The position numbers were made by a program, and so were the translations under genes. The notes below the pieces were generated by a model. That model made no database searches, was not told where the DNA came from, and worked only from the letters and a program-made list of their open reading frames with translations. Positions 17,814 through 26,963 of a DNA stretch of 64,000 nt are shown one piece after another. Position 1 is the first letter of the stretch, and every line of letters starts with the position of its first letter. Origin of the DNA: Gymnodinialimonas phycosphaerae (GTDB taxonomy: Bacteria; Pseudomonadota; Alphaproteobacteria; Rhodobacterales; Rhodobacteraceae); assembly GCF_019195455.1 (NCBI RefSeq), contig NZ_JAIMBW010000001.1:372001-436000 (forward strand), given 5' to 3'.

Positions 17814-18269
17814 ATGCGTCTATTGATTTTACTGGCCGGGGTCGCGATGGCGGGAAGCTACGTCGTGACGTGGGTCGAGCCGCCGTTCGCGGGGCAAGAG
17901 ATTTCGCCGTCGGTGCTGATTGGTGATGATTTGCAAAGCCTTGTAACCGAGGGGTCCTGGCAGGCCCGGGTCTTTCTGGCCGGCTTCGCCCTTGCGGCTG
18001 TTTCGGCCTTGTTGGCGGTATTGGGGCGCACGCCTTCGTTCTTTGCGCTTCTGGCGGGGATCTCGCCGGTGGTTTTGGGCGTGCACTACTATCTGCGCGC
18101 CGAGGACGTGCGCGCCGACTTCGGCCTGCCGTTTTCGGTGAACTTCCAAGACCTCGGGCAGGTCTACGATTTGCTGGGTGATTTCATCCGCGCGGGGCTG
18201 TGGATGTACCTGGGCGGCGCAGTCGTTTTGCTGCTTGCCGGTCTGGCCGGGCGATCCGCCGGGCGCTAG
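17814..18269 (+). CDS. Small integral membrane protein of unknown function
   Basis: The protein has 151 aa. It has a signal-like first hydrophobic helix (residues 2-19), a pair of helices near 58-95, and a last helix near 130-148, so about four membrane segments. GGAG lies 8 nt before the ATG at 17814; an upstream extension of 31 codons is hydrophilic and lacks a ribosome site. It is divergent from purF and converges on cvpA, interrupting the usual cvpA-purF order. No family is recognised. Confidence 0.65.
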   Translation: MRLLILLAGVAMAGSYVVTWVEPPFAGQEISPSVLIGDDLQSLVTEGSWQARVFLAGFALAAVSALLAVLGRTPSFFALLAGISPVVLGVHYYLRAEDVRADFGLPFSVNFQDLGQVYDLLGDFIRAGLWMYLGGAVVLLLAGLAGRSAGR

Positions 18270-18300
18270 GTCTCGTGCGCCACAGCAGGCTGCGCCGTGC

Positions 18301-18867
18301 CTATTCGGCAGCAGGCACCTCGGCGCCGTCGATCAGGGTCTCGTAACGCTCCAGGATCCAGCCGGGGACATCGGTCGGGATCTGCGCCTCGATCGTGGCT
18401 TGCATATTGGCGAAAACGGCGGCCGAGCGACTGTCCGAAATCGCGGCGATGGGCTCGTCGCCCACGATACGCTCATAGGCGATCAGGGCCACCACGACCA
18501 GCAACACGCCACGCGCCACGCCAAACAGGAAACCAAGCCCCGCGTCGATCCCACCAAGCGCCGAGCGTTGCACGACCGATGAAAGCAGCGGCGTGAAGAT
18601 CGAGACCACCACAAGGGCCACCACGAAAACGATGGCGAAGCTGGCGAGGATCCCCAGTTCGCGCGATTCACCGATGAAATCGCCAAGCATCGGGATTTCC
18701 GAGATCAGCGGCAGGGCGTTGGGGGCGAAGATGAAGGCGATGAATGCCGCCGCGACCCAACCGACGATCGACATGACCTCGCGGATGAAGCCGCGCGCAT
18801 AGGCGAGGATGGCAGAGATCACGATCACGCCGCCCACGATCCCGTCAAAAATGGTAAATCCGTCCAT
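18301..18867 (-). CDS. cvpA: CvpA family protein
   Basis: The protein has 188 aa. Four hydrophobic helices (about 8-27, 30-50, 68-92, 100-128) and the motif YARGFIREVMSIVGWV are typical of CvpA (colicin V production) inner-membrane proteins, whose molecular role in envelope homeostasis is still unclear. GAGGG lies about 6 nt before the ATG at 18867. It follows radA by 50 nt, so radA-cvpA is a likely operon. Confidence 0.93.
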   Translation of the reverse strand: MDGFTIFDGIVGGVIVISAILAYARGFIREVMSIVGWVAAAFIAFIFAPNALPLISEIPMLGDFIGESRELGILASFAIVFVVALVVVSIFTPLLSSVVQRSALGGIDAGLGFLFGVARGVLLVVVALIAYERIVGDEPIAAISDSRSAAVFANMQATIEAQIPTDVPGWILERYETLIDGAEVPAAE

Positions 18868-18917
18868 GTTTGCCCTCTTACCTCAACTCGTCCCGCTTTT
18901 GGGGCCTTTTTTGCGTG

Positions 18918-20285
18918 TCAGCCTGCCCCGAAGATGTCGCCCACGAAACTGGGCAGGTCCGAGTAGGACTTCACGTTTACGCCCGCGTTGTCGGTAATGC
19001 GACACCCCGCAGGCGCGATTGCAGTTGAAAAACCAAGTTTCACCGCTTCTTTCAACCGATTTTCCGCCTGAGACACCGGACGAAGCGCGCCAGACAGCGA
19101 AAGTTCCCCAAATACCACGGTCTCAACGGGCAAGGCGCTGTCTTCGCGGGCCGACAGCAGGGCGGCGGCCACAGCCAGATCGGCGGCAGGCTCGGATATA
19201 CGCATGCCGCCTGCAATGTTCAGATAGACGTCGAGGCCCTGGAAACTGATGCCCGCACGCGCCTCCAGCACGGCCAGGATCATCGACAGGCGCGACCCGT
19301 CCCACCCCACCACCGCGCGGCGCGGTTGGCTCAGGTTCGACGGCGCGACAAGGGCCTGGAACTCCACCAACACCGGGCGCGTGCCCTCGATGCCCGCAAA
19401 CACCACCGACCCCGGCGCGGGTTGTTCACGGTCCGAAAGGAACAGGGCAGAGGGGTTGGACACCTCGGCCAGGCCCCGGCCCGTCATCTCGAACACGCCG
19501 ATCTCATCGGCGGGGCCGAAGCGGTTCTTCACCGACCGCAGGATGCGGAACTGGTGGCCGCGCTCGCCCTCGAAATACAGCACCGTGTCGACCATGTGCT
19601 CCACCACGCGGGGGCCCGCGATCTGGCCTTCCTTGGTGACATGGCCCACCAGCATCACCGACGTGCCCCGCCGCTTGGCGAAAGTCGTCAACTCGTGGGA
19701 CGACGCGCGCACCTGGCTGACGCTTCCCGGCGCAGAATCCACGGTGTCGAGCCACATCGTCTGGATCGAATCGATGATGGCCAGATCAGGTTGCTCGGCC
19801 TCCAGCGTGGTGATGATGTCGCGCAGGTTGGTCTCGGACGCGAGCATCACGGCGCTATCAGACAGCCCAAGACGGTCGGCGCGCATGCGCACCTGCGCCG
19901 TGGCTTCCTCGCCGGACACATACACCACCTTCAGGCCCTGACGCGCAAAGGCGGCGGCGGCCTGCAACAGCAGCGTGGATTTGCCGATGCCCGGATCGCC
20001 CCCCACCAACGTGGCCGAGGCCGGGACAAGGCCACCGCCCAATACCCGGTCCAACTCCGCCACACCCGCCGATTGACGCGGCGGCGGCGTTTCCTTGGTG
20101 CGCAGATCCTTCAGGATCATCTTGCGGCCCTTGGCCGATCCCAACGCCCCCTTGCCGGGGCCCGTGCCAAGGGGCGTCTCCTCGCGGATGGTGTTCCACT
20201 CGCCGCAATCATCACAGCGCCCCGACCACTTCTTGTGGACAGCGCCGCAGGTCGAGCAGGTGAATTGGGTGACAGGTTTGGCCAT
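18918..20285 (-). CDS. radA: DNA repair protein RadA
   Basis: RadA is a RecA-like ATPase that promotes branch migration and processing of recombination intermediates. The 455-aa protein has the N-terminal C4 zinc finger (C10, C13, C24, C27), Walker A GGDPGIGKST (95-104), the diagnostic KNRFG motif, and a C-terminal Lon-protease-like domain (about 280-455, without protease activity in the family). It is upstream of cvpA on the same strand. Confidence 0.97.
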   Translation of the reverse strand: MAKPVTQFTCSTCGAVHKKWSGRCDDCGEWNTIREETPLGTGPGKGALGSAKGRKMILKDLRTKETPPPRQSAGVAELDRVLGGGLVPASATLVGGDPGIGKSTLLLQAAAAFARQGLKVVYVSGEEATAQVRMRADRLGLSDSAVMLASETNLRDIITTLEAEQPDLAIIDSIQTMWLDTVDSAPGSVSQVRASSHELTTFAKRRGTSVMLVGHVTKEGQIAGPRVVEHMVDTVLYFEGERGHQFRILRSVKNRFGPADEIGVFEMTGRGLAEVSNPSALFLSDREQPAPGSVVFAGIEGTRPVLVEFQALVAPSNLSQPRRAVVGWDGSRLSMILAVLEARAGISFQGLDVYLNIAGGMRISEPAADLAVAAALLSAREDSALPVETVVFGELSLSGALRPVSQAENRLKEAVKLGFSTAIAPAGCRITDNAGVNVKSYSDLPSFVGDIFGAG

Positions 20286-20638
20286 GGGGTGCGTTTAGCC
20301 GAGGGCGCGGGGAAGGGGAATAGGGCGCGCGTTCAGGAATTGTTGTCATTTCTCCGTCAAATTGCCCCCGACAGATCTTGTTTTGGCCCGCGCCAATGGC
20401 GATCACCGGGCCAATAAGAAAGCAGGCAACGACGCAGGGGTTAACGATGCAACACGTCAAACGCGCCGCCGGCGCGGTCGTGGTGGCAAGCGCGCCGGCG
20501 ACATCGCCCATGCGCGCTGCGCATGACCCTCAGGGTCTGACGCCCCCCCTTTGATGCGCCGCCAAAGGCGTGCCCCAACACAGCCGCGACGATGGCCCAT
20601 TCGCGCGGCCCCCACCCAATGATTGAGGATGTGAAACC
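20286..20638. other. 353-nt region between radA and the decayed autotransporter gene
   Basis: No convincing gene is seen. A 35-codon frame (20446-20553) begins MQHVKRAAGAVVVASA, which looks like the start of a signal peptide, but it ends quickly and may be a remnant. A 7-bp-arm palindrome CATGCGC-GCT-GCGCATG lies at 20509-20525. The radA promoter is expected near 20,290-20,400. Confidence 0.4.
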
Positions 20639-21817
20639 ATGAGAAAACTCGGCGCAAGCGTTGCAGTGGCCGCGACGTAGATGGCAAGCAGCGCGGCACT
20701 GGCCTGGCCCTCGGAATTCGTGTTCGATTCGTTGTGGAGCACGATTCGAACCGGCCCGATCGGGCTCGGCGCAGACGCGAACTTCGTCCCCTTCGGCCGT
20801 GTCGCGCAAGAATTTGTCTGGGTTCGGGGCGGGCATGGCTTCACCCTGAAACCGAGCGATAGCCTGTATGCACAAACCAGCTTCTTTGACACGTCCCCGG
20901 AACTCACCTTCGTGGTCTTTGCGACCGGCCCCAACGACGATGTTTTCGACACGCTGACAACGGCCGTCTCTCCTTATCCGGACCCCAGTGCGGTCCTCGA
21001 AAGAAGTACGCCAACCACGTTTGATCTCGATGATGGGCTCTACGCGCTCAACCTGGTGGTCTTTGCCAATTGCGTGAATCCCAGTGGCAACTGCTACGGC
21101 GTGGACCAATTCAGCGTTTTCGTCACCTTGGATGGTGCGGTCAACATCACGCCAAGCGCCGTGCAGGCGCTGGTGCAATACCTCGCCCATCAAAGCGCGC
21201 ATCATGTGGTCTCAACCGCCACCTCTGCGACGCAGGGCGCATCACCCGTCTCGCAGGCGACGCGCAACGCGGCGGTGTCGCTGACGCGGGTGCAGGGGAC
21301 CACGGATGTCCTGGTCTCGACCCGGTCCATGCCGGGCCTCACGGGCAACCTCTACACCTGGGCGGAAATCACGGGCTTTTACGGCGAACATCGCGGCAAC
21401 GCCCCGGATGTGCGCGGCAGCGGCGTGCAAATCGGTGCCGACGTGGCGCTGGGGCCCCATGTCATCGCGGGCATTTCGCTTGGCCATACGGAGGTGACGG
21501 GAACCAGCGGCACGCTGCTGTGAAGCGGGACCCAGACCCAGAGGTTCACGCAGGCCTCCCTCGGGATGGAGGTCAGCCTTGATGTCGAGGGTGGATCCTA
21601 CTTCGCGGGCTTCCACGCCGATCACCTGACCCGGGGCACAAACCTTGCGCTGACCCAGGATCTGTTGGCGGGCGAAGGCTGAACCGGTCGGGTGGAATTC
21701 GGCGGCCAGACGGACCTGGGCCGGGGCCTTGGCCTCAACACCAGCGTAGAGGTTCGCGGCCTCGGCGGTGAGATGCGCACCGTCTCGGGCGGCCTGCGGG
21801 TGGCGCTCACGTTCTGA
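20639..21817 (+). pseudogene. Autotransporter/outer-membrane beta-barrel-like gene interrupted by three in-frame stops
   Basis: One reading frame runs for 393 codons from an ATG at 20639 to a TGA at 21815 and is broken by TAG at 20678, TGA at 21521 and TGA at 21680, with no frameshift. It encodes a signal peptide (MRKLGASVAVAAT, stop, MASSAALAWP), a passenger-like part with paired Cys, and C-terminal amphipathic strands ending in Phe (GGLRVALTF), as in autotransporter barrels. A rho-independent terminator is still present at 21847-21875. It is most simply a recent point-mutation pseudogene; a 280-aa piece (20681-21523) could still be translated. Confidence 0.75.
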
Positions 21818-21846
21818 ATTGGGCGCTGTCTGACGACGGGGAAAAT

Positions 21847-21875
21847 GGTTAACGGCGCAACCCGTTAACCTTTTT
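21847..21875 (+). terminator. Terminator after the decayed beta-barrel gene
   Basis: A perfect 9-bp stem GGTTAACGG / CCGTTAACC with a 6-nt loop is followed directly by TTTTT, 30 nt after the final stop. It is intact even though the gene before it is broken. Confidence 0.85.
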
Positions 21876-21898
21876 GTTGAGTGATATCAATGCCATGA

Positions 21899-21924
21899 GG
21901 GGGTGCTCAAGCTTGAGCACCCCC
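21899..21924. repeat. Perfect 26-nt palindrome downstream of the PqiA-domain gene
   Basis: The sequence has 13-bp arms (GGGGGTGCTCAAG and its complement) with no loop, centred on AAGCTT. It lies 13-38 nt beyond the stop of the minus-strand gene at 21937. It has no U-tract and may form an mRNA 3'-end hairpin or a protein-binding palindrome. Confidence 0.8.
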
Positions 21925-21936
21925 GCTCACCGCCTC

Positions 21937-22386
21937 TCAGCCCTTGATCACGGCCCGTTTCGTCAGCATCGAAATGCCCAGGGAAACCAGCACGCTGCCC
22001 GTAAACAGCCACAGCCCCCACGCCGTCTCGACCCGTCCCACCGACAGCCCCTTGGCGAGCGTGATATAGACGGCAATCAGGAAAACATCCGCCATCGCCA
22101 GCTTGCCTGCAATCTCTAGCGCAGGCAGCAGCCGAGCGGGGGCGCGGGACAGGTGGATGAGGGTCAGCACGATCGTCTTGACCATCGGAGAGACCAGCGC
22201 AAAAACCGCCACAAGGGCCGCCAGCGCATATTCCCCATCGTCCCAAAGGGCTGCGAGGCCCGACAGGATGGAAATTTCCGACAGACCGAACAACGGCAAC
22301 AAACCCGCGCGCATCAGCGGCGCCATCCACGAGACCGGAAACAGCACCAGCAGGCACAGGTTGGCGGCAATCAGGGCTTTGGGCAT
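21937..22386 (-). CDS. PqiA-domain (paraquat-inducible protein A family) membrane protein
   Basis: The 149-aa protein has about four hydrophobic helices (5-28, 52-82, 92-112, 120-142). The segment GKLAMADVFLIAVYITLAK matches the PqiA motif (KWsMvDVFLvailValvK type). The protein is a single short PqiA unit without the cysteine pairs of full-length PqiA. PqiA proteins work with MCE proteins in envelope lipid transport; here MlaF and MlaE homologues lie 1-3 kb upstream on the same strand, but no MCE protein is present. AAAGG lies 7 nt before the ATG. Confidence 0.75.
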   Translation of the reverse strand: MPKALIAANLCLLVLFPVSWMAPLMRAGLLPLFGLSEISILSGLAALWDDGEYALAALVAVFALVSPMVKTIVLTLIHLSRAPARLLPALEIAGKLAMADVFLIAVYITLAKGLSVGRVETAWGLWLFTGSVLVSLGISMLTKRAVIKG

Positions 22387-22532
22387 GGCAGGCCTTTCTC
22401 GGAGTCTGTTCGGGATCTGTGCGGTTTGCTGAGACGGTTCAAGGATCTGGCGGTGCGTTCCTTCATAAGGACGGCGCCGGAGTGGTGGGGCATAGGAAGC
22501 AATAGCGCATGTTTGTGGAACAAGTGGGGCGT

Positions 22533-22904
22533 TCAGATCAGTTGGCGGTAGGTGACGATGGCCGCAGCGACAAACACCGTGAGGGCGAGACGAGGCAGGT
22601 CGCGACGGCTGCTTGGCGCGTCGCGGACCTCCACCAGGGCCATGTGGGTGCCATAGGCGCAGCCCGCAGGAAACAGGATCGCGATGAAGGCCACGACGCT
22701 AGGCAGGCCGATGAGCGCGCCAATCAGAACCACGGCGACAAGGACGATCATGGCGGGAACGAGGTGGGTAAGCAGCTCGACCCCGGCGGCGATGTGGGCC
22801 CCCTTTGGCAGCGCGCGCAGGTGCAGGGCCCAAACCGTGCCGGTCAGGGCGGTGTAGCTCCAGAGGAGGGTGGCCAAGGCCTCGATCAGGGCGATGGCGG
22901 TCAT
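22533..22904 (-). CDS. Small membrane protein, second of a coupled pair
   Basis: The protein has 123 aa with four hydrophobic stretches (about 5-25, 38-55, 58-82, 100-120). Its ATG follows the stop of the upstream gene with no spacing (TAG-ATG), so translation is coupled. I recognise no family. Polar insertions such as GTHMALVEVRDAP lie between the third and fourth helices. Confidence 0.65.
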   Translation of the reverse strand: MTAIALIEALATLLWSYTALTGTVWALHLRALPKGAHIAAGVELLTHLVPAMIVLVAVVLIGALIGLPSVVAFIAILFPAGCAYGTHMALVEVRDAPSSRRDLPRLALTVFVAAAIVTYRQLI

Positions 22905-23333
22905 CTACCAGACCACCGCAAGGGGAAGGGCGAGGGCGACGAGCAGCGCGGCCGCAGCAACGAGCGTGGCAATGTCGAGACCGCGAGGGCGCAGCCCGGT
23001 CTTGATCGCAGAGCGGGTCCAGCTGACCGCCAGCCAGGAAACGGCGAAGATCCAAAGGAATGACCAGAGGCCGGAGGTGCGCCAGCTTTGGGGCACAGCG
23101 CCGGGGGCAAGAGTCTCGATCAGGCCGAGGGCCGCGACGAGGAGCGTTGCGACAAGCACGATCCAATGCAGGGGCCGCTGTTCGGGAAAGCGACGGAGCT
23201 TCAGGATCGCGCTGACAAAGATGAGCAGGGGGATTAGGCGGATCAGGGCGGCGCCCACGAGGACCAGCGCAAATTGTGGCCCGCTGAAGGCGAGGCCGAA
23301 GTCAGCGTAGCCGGTGATGGGGTCGGTTTCCAT
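22905..23333 (-). CDS. Small membrane protein, first of a coupled pair
   Basis: The protein has 142 aa with about four hydrophobic stretches (15-38, 56-76, 88-108, 118-140). The ribosome site before the ATG at 23333 is weak. It lies 42 nt downstream of mlaF on the same strand, so it may be part of the alr-mlaE-mlaF transcript. No family is recognised. Pairing with the next gene suggests a heteromeric membrane complex; this is inference. Confidence 0.65.
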   Translation of the reverse strand: METDPITGYADFGLAFSGPQFALVLVGAALIRLIPLLIFVSAILKLRRFPEQRPLHWIVLVATLLVAALGLIETLAPGAVPQSWRTSGLWSFLWIFAVSWLAVSWTRSAIKTGLRPRGLDIATLVAAAALLVALALPLAVVW

Positions 23334-23375
23334 GGCTTTGGTTTGGCGCGGGCGGCGCGGGGGCGCAAGGGGGTG

Positions 23376-24119
23376 TCAGCGCAGGGTCTCGATCGGGCCG
23401 GTGGGGCTGCCGGAGATGAATTGGTGCAAGTATGGGTCGTCGGCGGTGTCGATGGCCGATACGGGGCCGTGCCAGCGGATCTTGCCGTTGTGGAGCATGG
23501 CGACAGTGCTTGCGATGGCGCGCACGGATGACATGTCGTGGGTGATCGTGACGGTCGTCGCCCCCATCTCGGTCGAGATTTCCCGCACCAGGTCGTTGAT
23601 GACGCCGGACATGATCGGATCGAGGCCGGTGGTCGGCTCATCGAAGAAGATGATCTCGGGGGAGGCGGCGATGGCGCGGGCCAGGCCGGCGCGTTTCTGC
23701 ATGCCACCGGAAAGCTCTGAGGGGTAAAGGTCCGCGGTATCGGGATTGAGGCCCACGCGGCGAAGTTTCTCGATCGCCAACTCGCGGGCGTCTTTGCGGG
23801 GCATGCGGGTTTGCAACAGGCGGAAGGCGACGTTTTGCCAGACGGGCATGGAATCGAACAGGGCGGCGCCCTGGAACAGCATGCCGAACTTGTCGAGGAA
23901 GTCGGCGGTGTTGTCGGCACCGTCGATCTGGATCGTGCCCGCGTCGGGCGTGATCAACCCGAGGATGCATTTGAGCAGTACCGATTTCCCGCTGCCCGAG
24001 CCGCCGATGACCACGAGGCTTTCACCCGTGGCGATATCGAGCGTGATGCCGTCAAGGACGGACTTGGGGCCGAAGCTTTTGCTGAGGCCGCGCAGGGCGA
24101 TTTTCGGCGGTGTCGTCAT
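23376..24119 (-). CDS. mlaF: ABC transporter ATP-binding protein, MlaF type
   Basis: The 247-aa ATPase belongs to the phospholipid/toluene-resistance (Mla/Ttg2A) group. Walker A is GGSGSGKS (about 39-46), the signature is LSGGMQKRAGLARAIA, and Walker B is IIFFDEPTTGLDP. The M in the LSGGMQKR signature is typical of MlaF. The ATG at 24119 is preferred over an upstream extension. It pairs with the permease at 24232-25014. MlaD, MlaC and MlaB are not in the window. Confidence 0.9.
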   Translation of the reverse strand: MTTPPKIALRGLSKSFGPKSVLDGITLDIATGESLVVIGGSGSGKSVLLKCILGLITPDAGTIQIDGADNTADFLDKFGMLFQGAALFDSMPVWQNVAFRLLQTRMPRKDARELAIEKLRRVGLNPDTADLYPSELSGGMQKRAGLARAIAASPEIIFFDEPTTGLDPIMSGVINDLVREISTEMGATTVTITHDMSSVRAIASTVAMLHNGKIRWHGPVSAIDTADDPYLHQFISGSPTGPIETLR

Positions 24120-24231
24120 GGGATTGGCCAGGCTGCGGCGGCGGGCGTCCCATCCACCCACCCCTGCCTGCCGCCGCAACCTCGGGGGGCCGGGCGCGCG
24201 TCAGGGCGGGGAAGGGGCGGCGTGGTCTGGA

Positions 24232-25014
24232 TCATGCGGAGAAGAACGCTTCGGTCAGGAGGTAATTCGCGGCGAGGATGAGGATGGAGGCAGAGACGAC
24301 GGCAGACGTCGTGGCCCGGCCCACGCCGCGTGCGCCGCGGCCTGAATTCATGCCGTGGTAGCAGCCCATGAGGGCCACGAGAAAGCCGAAGACGGCGCCC
24401 TTGATAAGGCCCGAGGTGATGTCCCACGTCGTCAGGAAATCGGAGGTGTTGGCGAGGTATGCGGCCTCGTTGAAGCCCAGGCGAGAGGTGGAGACGAGGT
24501 AGCCGCCGAAGATGCCGATGGAATCCCCCACAGCCACCAGAAGGGGCAGGGACAGCGTTGCCGCGATAAGGCGCGGGGCGGTGAGGTATTTCATCGGATG
24601 CGTGGACAGGGTGCGCAGGGCGTCGATTTGTTCGGTCACTTTCATCGTGGCGATTTCCGCCGCGATGGCGGAGGCGACGCGGCCTGCGACCATGAGGCCG
24701 CCCAGAACGGGGCCAAGCTCGCGCGCGATGCCGATGGCGACGATTTGGGGAACCACGGCCTCGGCGTTGAACCGCGCGCCGCCGGCGTAGATTTGCAGCG
24801 CGAGGGCCCCGCCGGTGAACAATGCCGTCAGGCCCACAACGGGAAGGGACAGCCAGCCTATGGTGAGGAATTGGCGCGCCATCTCCCGCAGGTAGAACGG
24901 CGGCGTGGCGAGGTGGCGCAAGGCTTGCAGCGCAAAGAGGGCAACCTGGCCGATGCTGGAGAGGATGCCAAGGACGGTGCGGCCAAAAGCGCCGAGCGGC
25001 GCGAGCAGTGTCAT
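24232..25014 (-). CDS. mlaE: MlaE-family lipid ABC transporter permease
   Basis: The protein has 260 aa with about five membrane helices. Conserved family elements include [22 protein letters not shown] and [18 protein letters not shown]. It partners the MlaF ATPase downstream to move phospholipids between inner membrane and periplasmic carriers. Its ATG overlaps the end of alr by 4 nt (ATGA), so alr, mlaE and mlaF form one operon. Confidence 0.92.
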   Translation of the reverse strand: MTLLAPLGAFGRTVLGILSSIGQVALFALQALRHLATPPFYLREMARQFLTIGWLSLPVVGLTALFTGGALALQIYAGGARFNAEAVVPQIVAIGIARELGPVLGGLMVAGRVASAIAAEIATMKVTEQIDALRTLSTHPMKYLTAPRLIAATLSLPLLVAVGDSIGIFGGYLVSTSRLGFNEAAYLANTSDFLTTWDITSGLIKGAVFGFLVALMGCYHGMNSGRGARGVGRATTSAVVSASILILAANYLLTEAFFSA

Positions 25015-26039
25015 TGGATCAGCTCGCGGCGGTAACGGGGACCAAGGGAGGTGAGGATTTCATAGCCGATGGTGCCAGCGGCCTCGGCCAATTGGTCGAC
25101 GGTTTGATGGGGACCAAGGATGTCGAGCACCTCGGGCGGCTCGGCGCAATCAGTGACGTCGACCGTCAGCAAATCCATGGAAACGCGACCAACGAGAGGG
25201 CAGGGCGTGTCGCCGTGCCAGAGGGTGGCACGAGACGACATGGCGCGGATCAGGCCATCGGCATAACCGCTTGAAAGCGTTGCGATCTGTCGCGGTCCGG
25301 GCGCGGTGTAGGAGGCCGCGTAGCCAACTTTGGCACCGGGTACAGCGGTGCGGATCTGGATCACGGGCAGGGACAGGCGGACAACGGGTTGGGCCTGCGC
25401 GAAGGGCAGCCCACCATAGAGGCCGATGCCCGGGCGAATCAGGTCGAAGTGATAGGGCCGGCCCAGAAGCGTGCCCCCGGTTGCGGCAAGGGATTTGGGG
25501 CTTTGGCTATCGGCGGTAAGCGCGTGGAAGGCCGCCAGTTGCGCGGCGTTCTGGGGGTGATCAGGCTCATCCGCGCAGGCCAGATGGGACATCAGCAGGG
25601 TCGCATTCCGGGCCGCATCGCGGAGCGCGGGCCAATCGGCGGGCTGCACACCGAGGCGGTGCATGCCGCTGTCAAGTTGCACGCCAAAGGGGTGGCCCGG
25701 CAAGGCTTCTTGGTGGCGGTGGACCTGCGCGGGTGAGTTGAGCATGGGCACAAGGTACGCGTCGCGGATCAAGGCCGTGTCGCCCGCCATATGGCCGGAG
25801 AAGACGTTGATTTCGGGCGTGTTGCCAAGGGCTTGGCGAAGCGTTGCACCTTCTTCGGCGGTGGCCACGAAGAACCGTCGCGCGCCTGCCTTGGCAAGGG
25901 TCTGGGCCACAAGCGCGGCCCCGAGGCCATAGCCGTCGGCTTTCACCACGGCGGCCGTCTCGCCCGCAGTCATTGCAGCGAGCGCGAGGTAATTGGCGAC
26001 AAGCGCGCGCAGGTCAATGGTGAGGTTTCCGCTAGCCAT
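25011..26039 (-). CDS. alr: Alanine racemase
   Basis: This PLP enzyme interconverts L- and D-alanine for peptidoglycan synthesis. The protein has 342 aa. The PLP lysine is K33 in [10 protein letters not shown]. The second catalytic residue, a Tyr, is in the [10 protein letters not shown] segment, and [10 protein letters not shown] lies near the C-terminus. The ribosome site before the ATG is poor. The end overlaps mlaE by 4 nt. Confidence 0.95.
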   Translation of the reverse strand: MASGNLTIDLRALVANYLALAAMTAGETAAVVKADGYGLGAALVAQTLAKAGARRFFVATAEEGATLRQALGNTPEINVFSGHMAGDTALIRDAYLVPMLNSPAQVHRHQEALPGHPFGVQLDSGMHRLGVQPADWPALRDAARNATLLMSHLACADEPDHPQNAAQLAAFHALTADSQSPKSLAATGGTLLGRPYHFDLIRPGIGLYGGLPFAQAQPVVRLSLPVIQIRTAVPGAKVGYAASYTAPGPRQIATLSSGYADGLIRAMSSRATLWHGDTPCPLVGRVSMDLLTVDVTDCAEPPEVLDILGPHQTVDQLAEAAGTIGYEILTSLGPRYRRELIQ

Positions 26040-26354
26040 GGGCAGTTCGTGCGGGTTTGTCCGGGCCGGGTCAAGAGAGGACGTTTGAAAGTCCGACCAA
26101 TGGCACGCCCGCGCCCGAGTGACAACTTGCGGCTGGCCAGATCAGTGCCCCTTGACCGGCGCGCGCTTGGTGAAAAGCCGGAATCCAACAGCCCTTTGCG
26201 GGATCCGGGCCGCGGGTCAAAGCCAAGATGCTATCCTGATGTGGATTTGTGCGGTATAGTGCAACCGAGGCGGTCCATTGTGGGTGCACGCGGCAACCAT
26301 GGTGGGTCAGGCGAGAAACGTCGTAAATCGAGCACCCATAGCAAGGTGATGTAT
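26040..26354. other. 315-nt region between alr and the sorting-tail protein
   Basis: This holds the divergent promoters of alr and the gene at 26355. I see no gene, no repeat and no clear operator. GC content is slightly lower just before 26355, where the ribosome site AAGGTG lies. Confidence 0.4.
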
Positions 26355-26897
26355 ATGACGTATTTATTCAAAGCGACCGCAGGTGCGGTGGCATTATTTC
26401 TAGGGGTTCTGTCTGCGCCTGCCCAAGCCACGTCGGTGAATTGGGGCGACGAAGGTGGGCTTAACGCATTCACCACCGCCACGATCAATTTCACGGGGTT
26501 TGAGGCCGACACATTGGTGAACGTCACCAGTCAGGGCTATTTCGCGACCAACAACGGGGCGCTCTACCCCGTGGATTTCGAGCTGGAGGTTCTTTTGGAC
26601 GGGCTCTGGACCAGCATTTACAGCGACACCACCACCGGGACGAGTTATATCAACAATATCCCGACCCTTGCCTTCGCCTATGGCACGATCACGGGGTTGC
26701 GGGCGACGGGGACCGGTCATGCGCCGTCGACGACGCCGATGGGGAACTGGGCGCTTGGCCCCAATTTCACGCCGACGGTATTCCATTTCGACGCGCTGAA
26801 CCCACCGGCTGCCGTGCCTGTGCCTGCGGGCTTGCCCCTTTTGCTGGGGGCTTTGGGCGCGCTTGGAATTGCTGTCCGGCAGCGCCGCCGGGCGTGA
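26355..26897 (+). CDS. Secreted protein with VPLPA-CTERM-like sorting tail
   Basis: The 180-aa precursor has an N-terminal signal peptide (cleavage probably after SAPAQA, residue 25), a beta-rich Thr/Asn-rich body, and a C-terminal tail made of VPVPAG (154-159), a hydrophobic helix (160-174) and RQRRRA. That three-part tail is the PEP-CTERM type, and the VPxPA form is the roseobacter VPLPA-CTERM variant processed by an exosortase. Here the third position is Val rather than Leu. The protein is probably surface or extracellular matrix material. AAGGTG lies 6 nt before the ATG at 26355; an ATG two codons earlier is possible. Confidence 0.85.
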   Translation: MTYLFKATAGAVALFLGVLSAPAQATSVNWGDEGGLNAFTTATINFTGFEADTLVNVTSQGYFATNNGALYPVDFELEVLLDGLWTSIYSDTTTGTSYINNIPTLAFAYGTITGLRATGTGHAPSTTPMGNWALGPNFTPTVFHFDALNPPAAVPVPAGLPLLLGALGALGIAVRQRRRA

Positions 26898-26963
26898 CGC
26901 CAAAACGACCTGAAGACGGGGCTGCTGTCCAAGCAGCGTCTCCCATTGTGAAGATGCCGGGCG

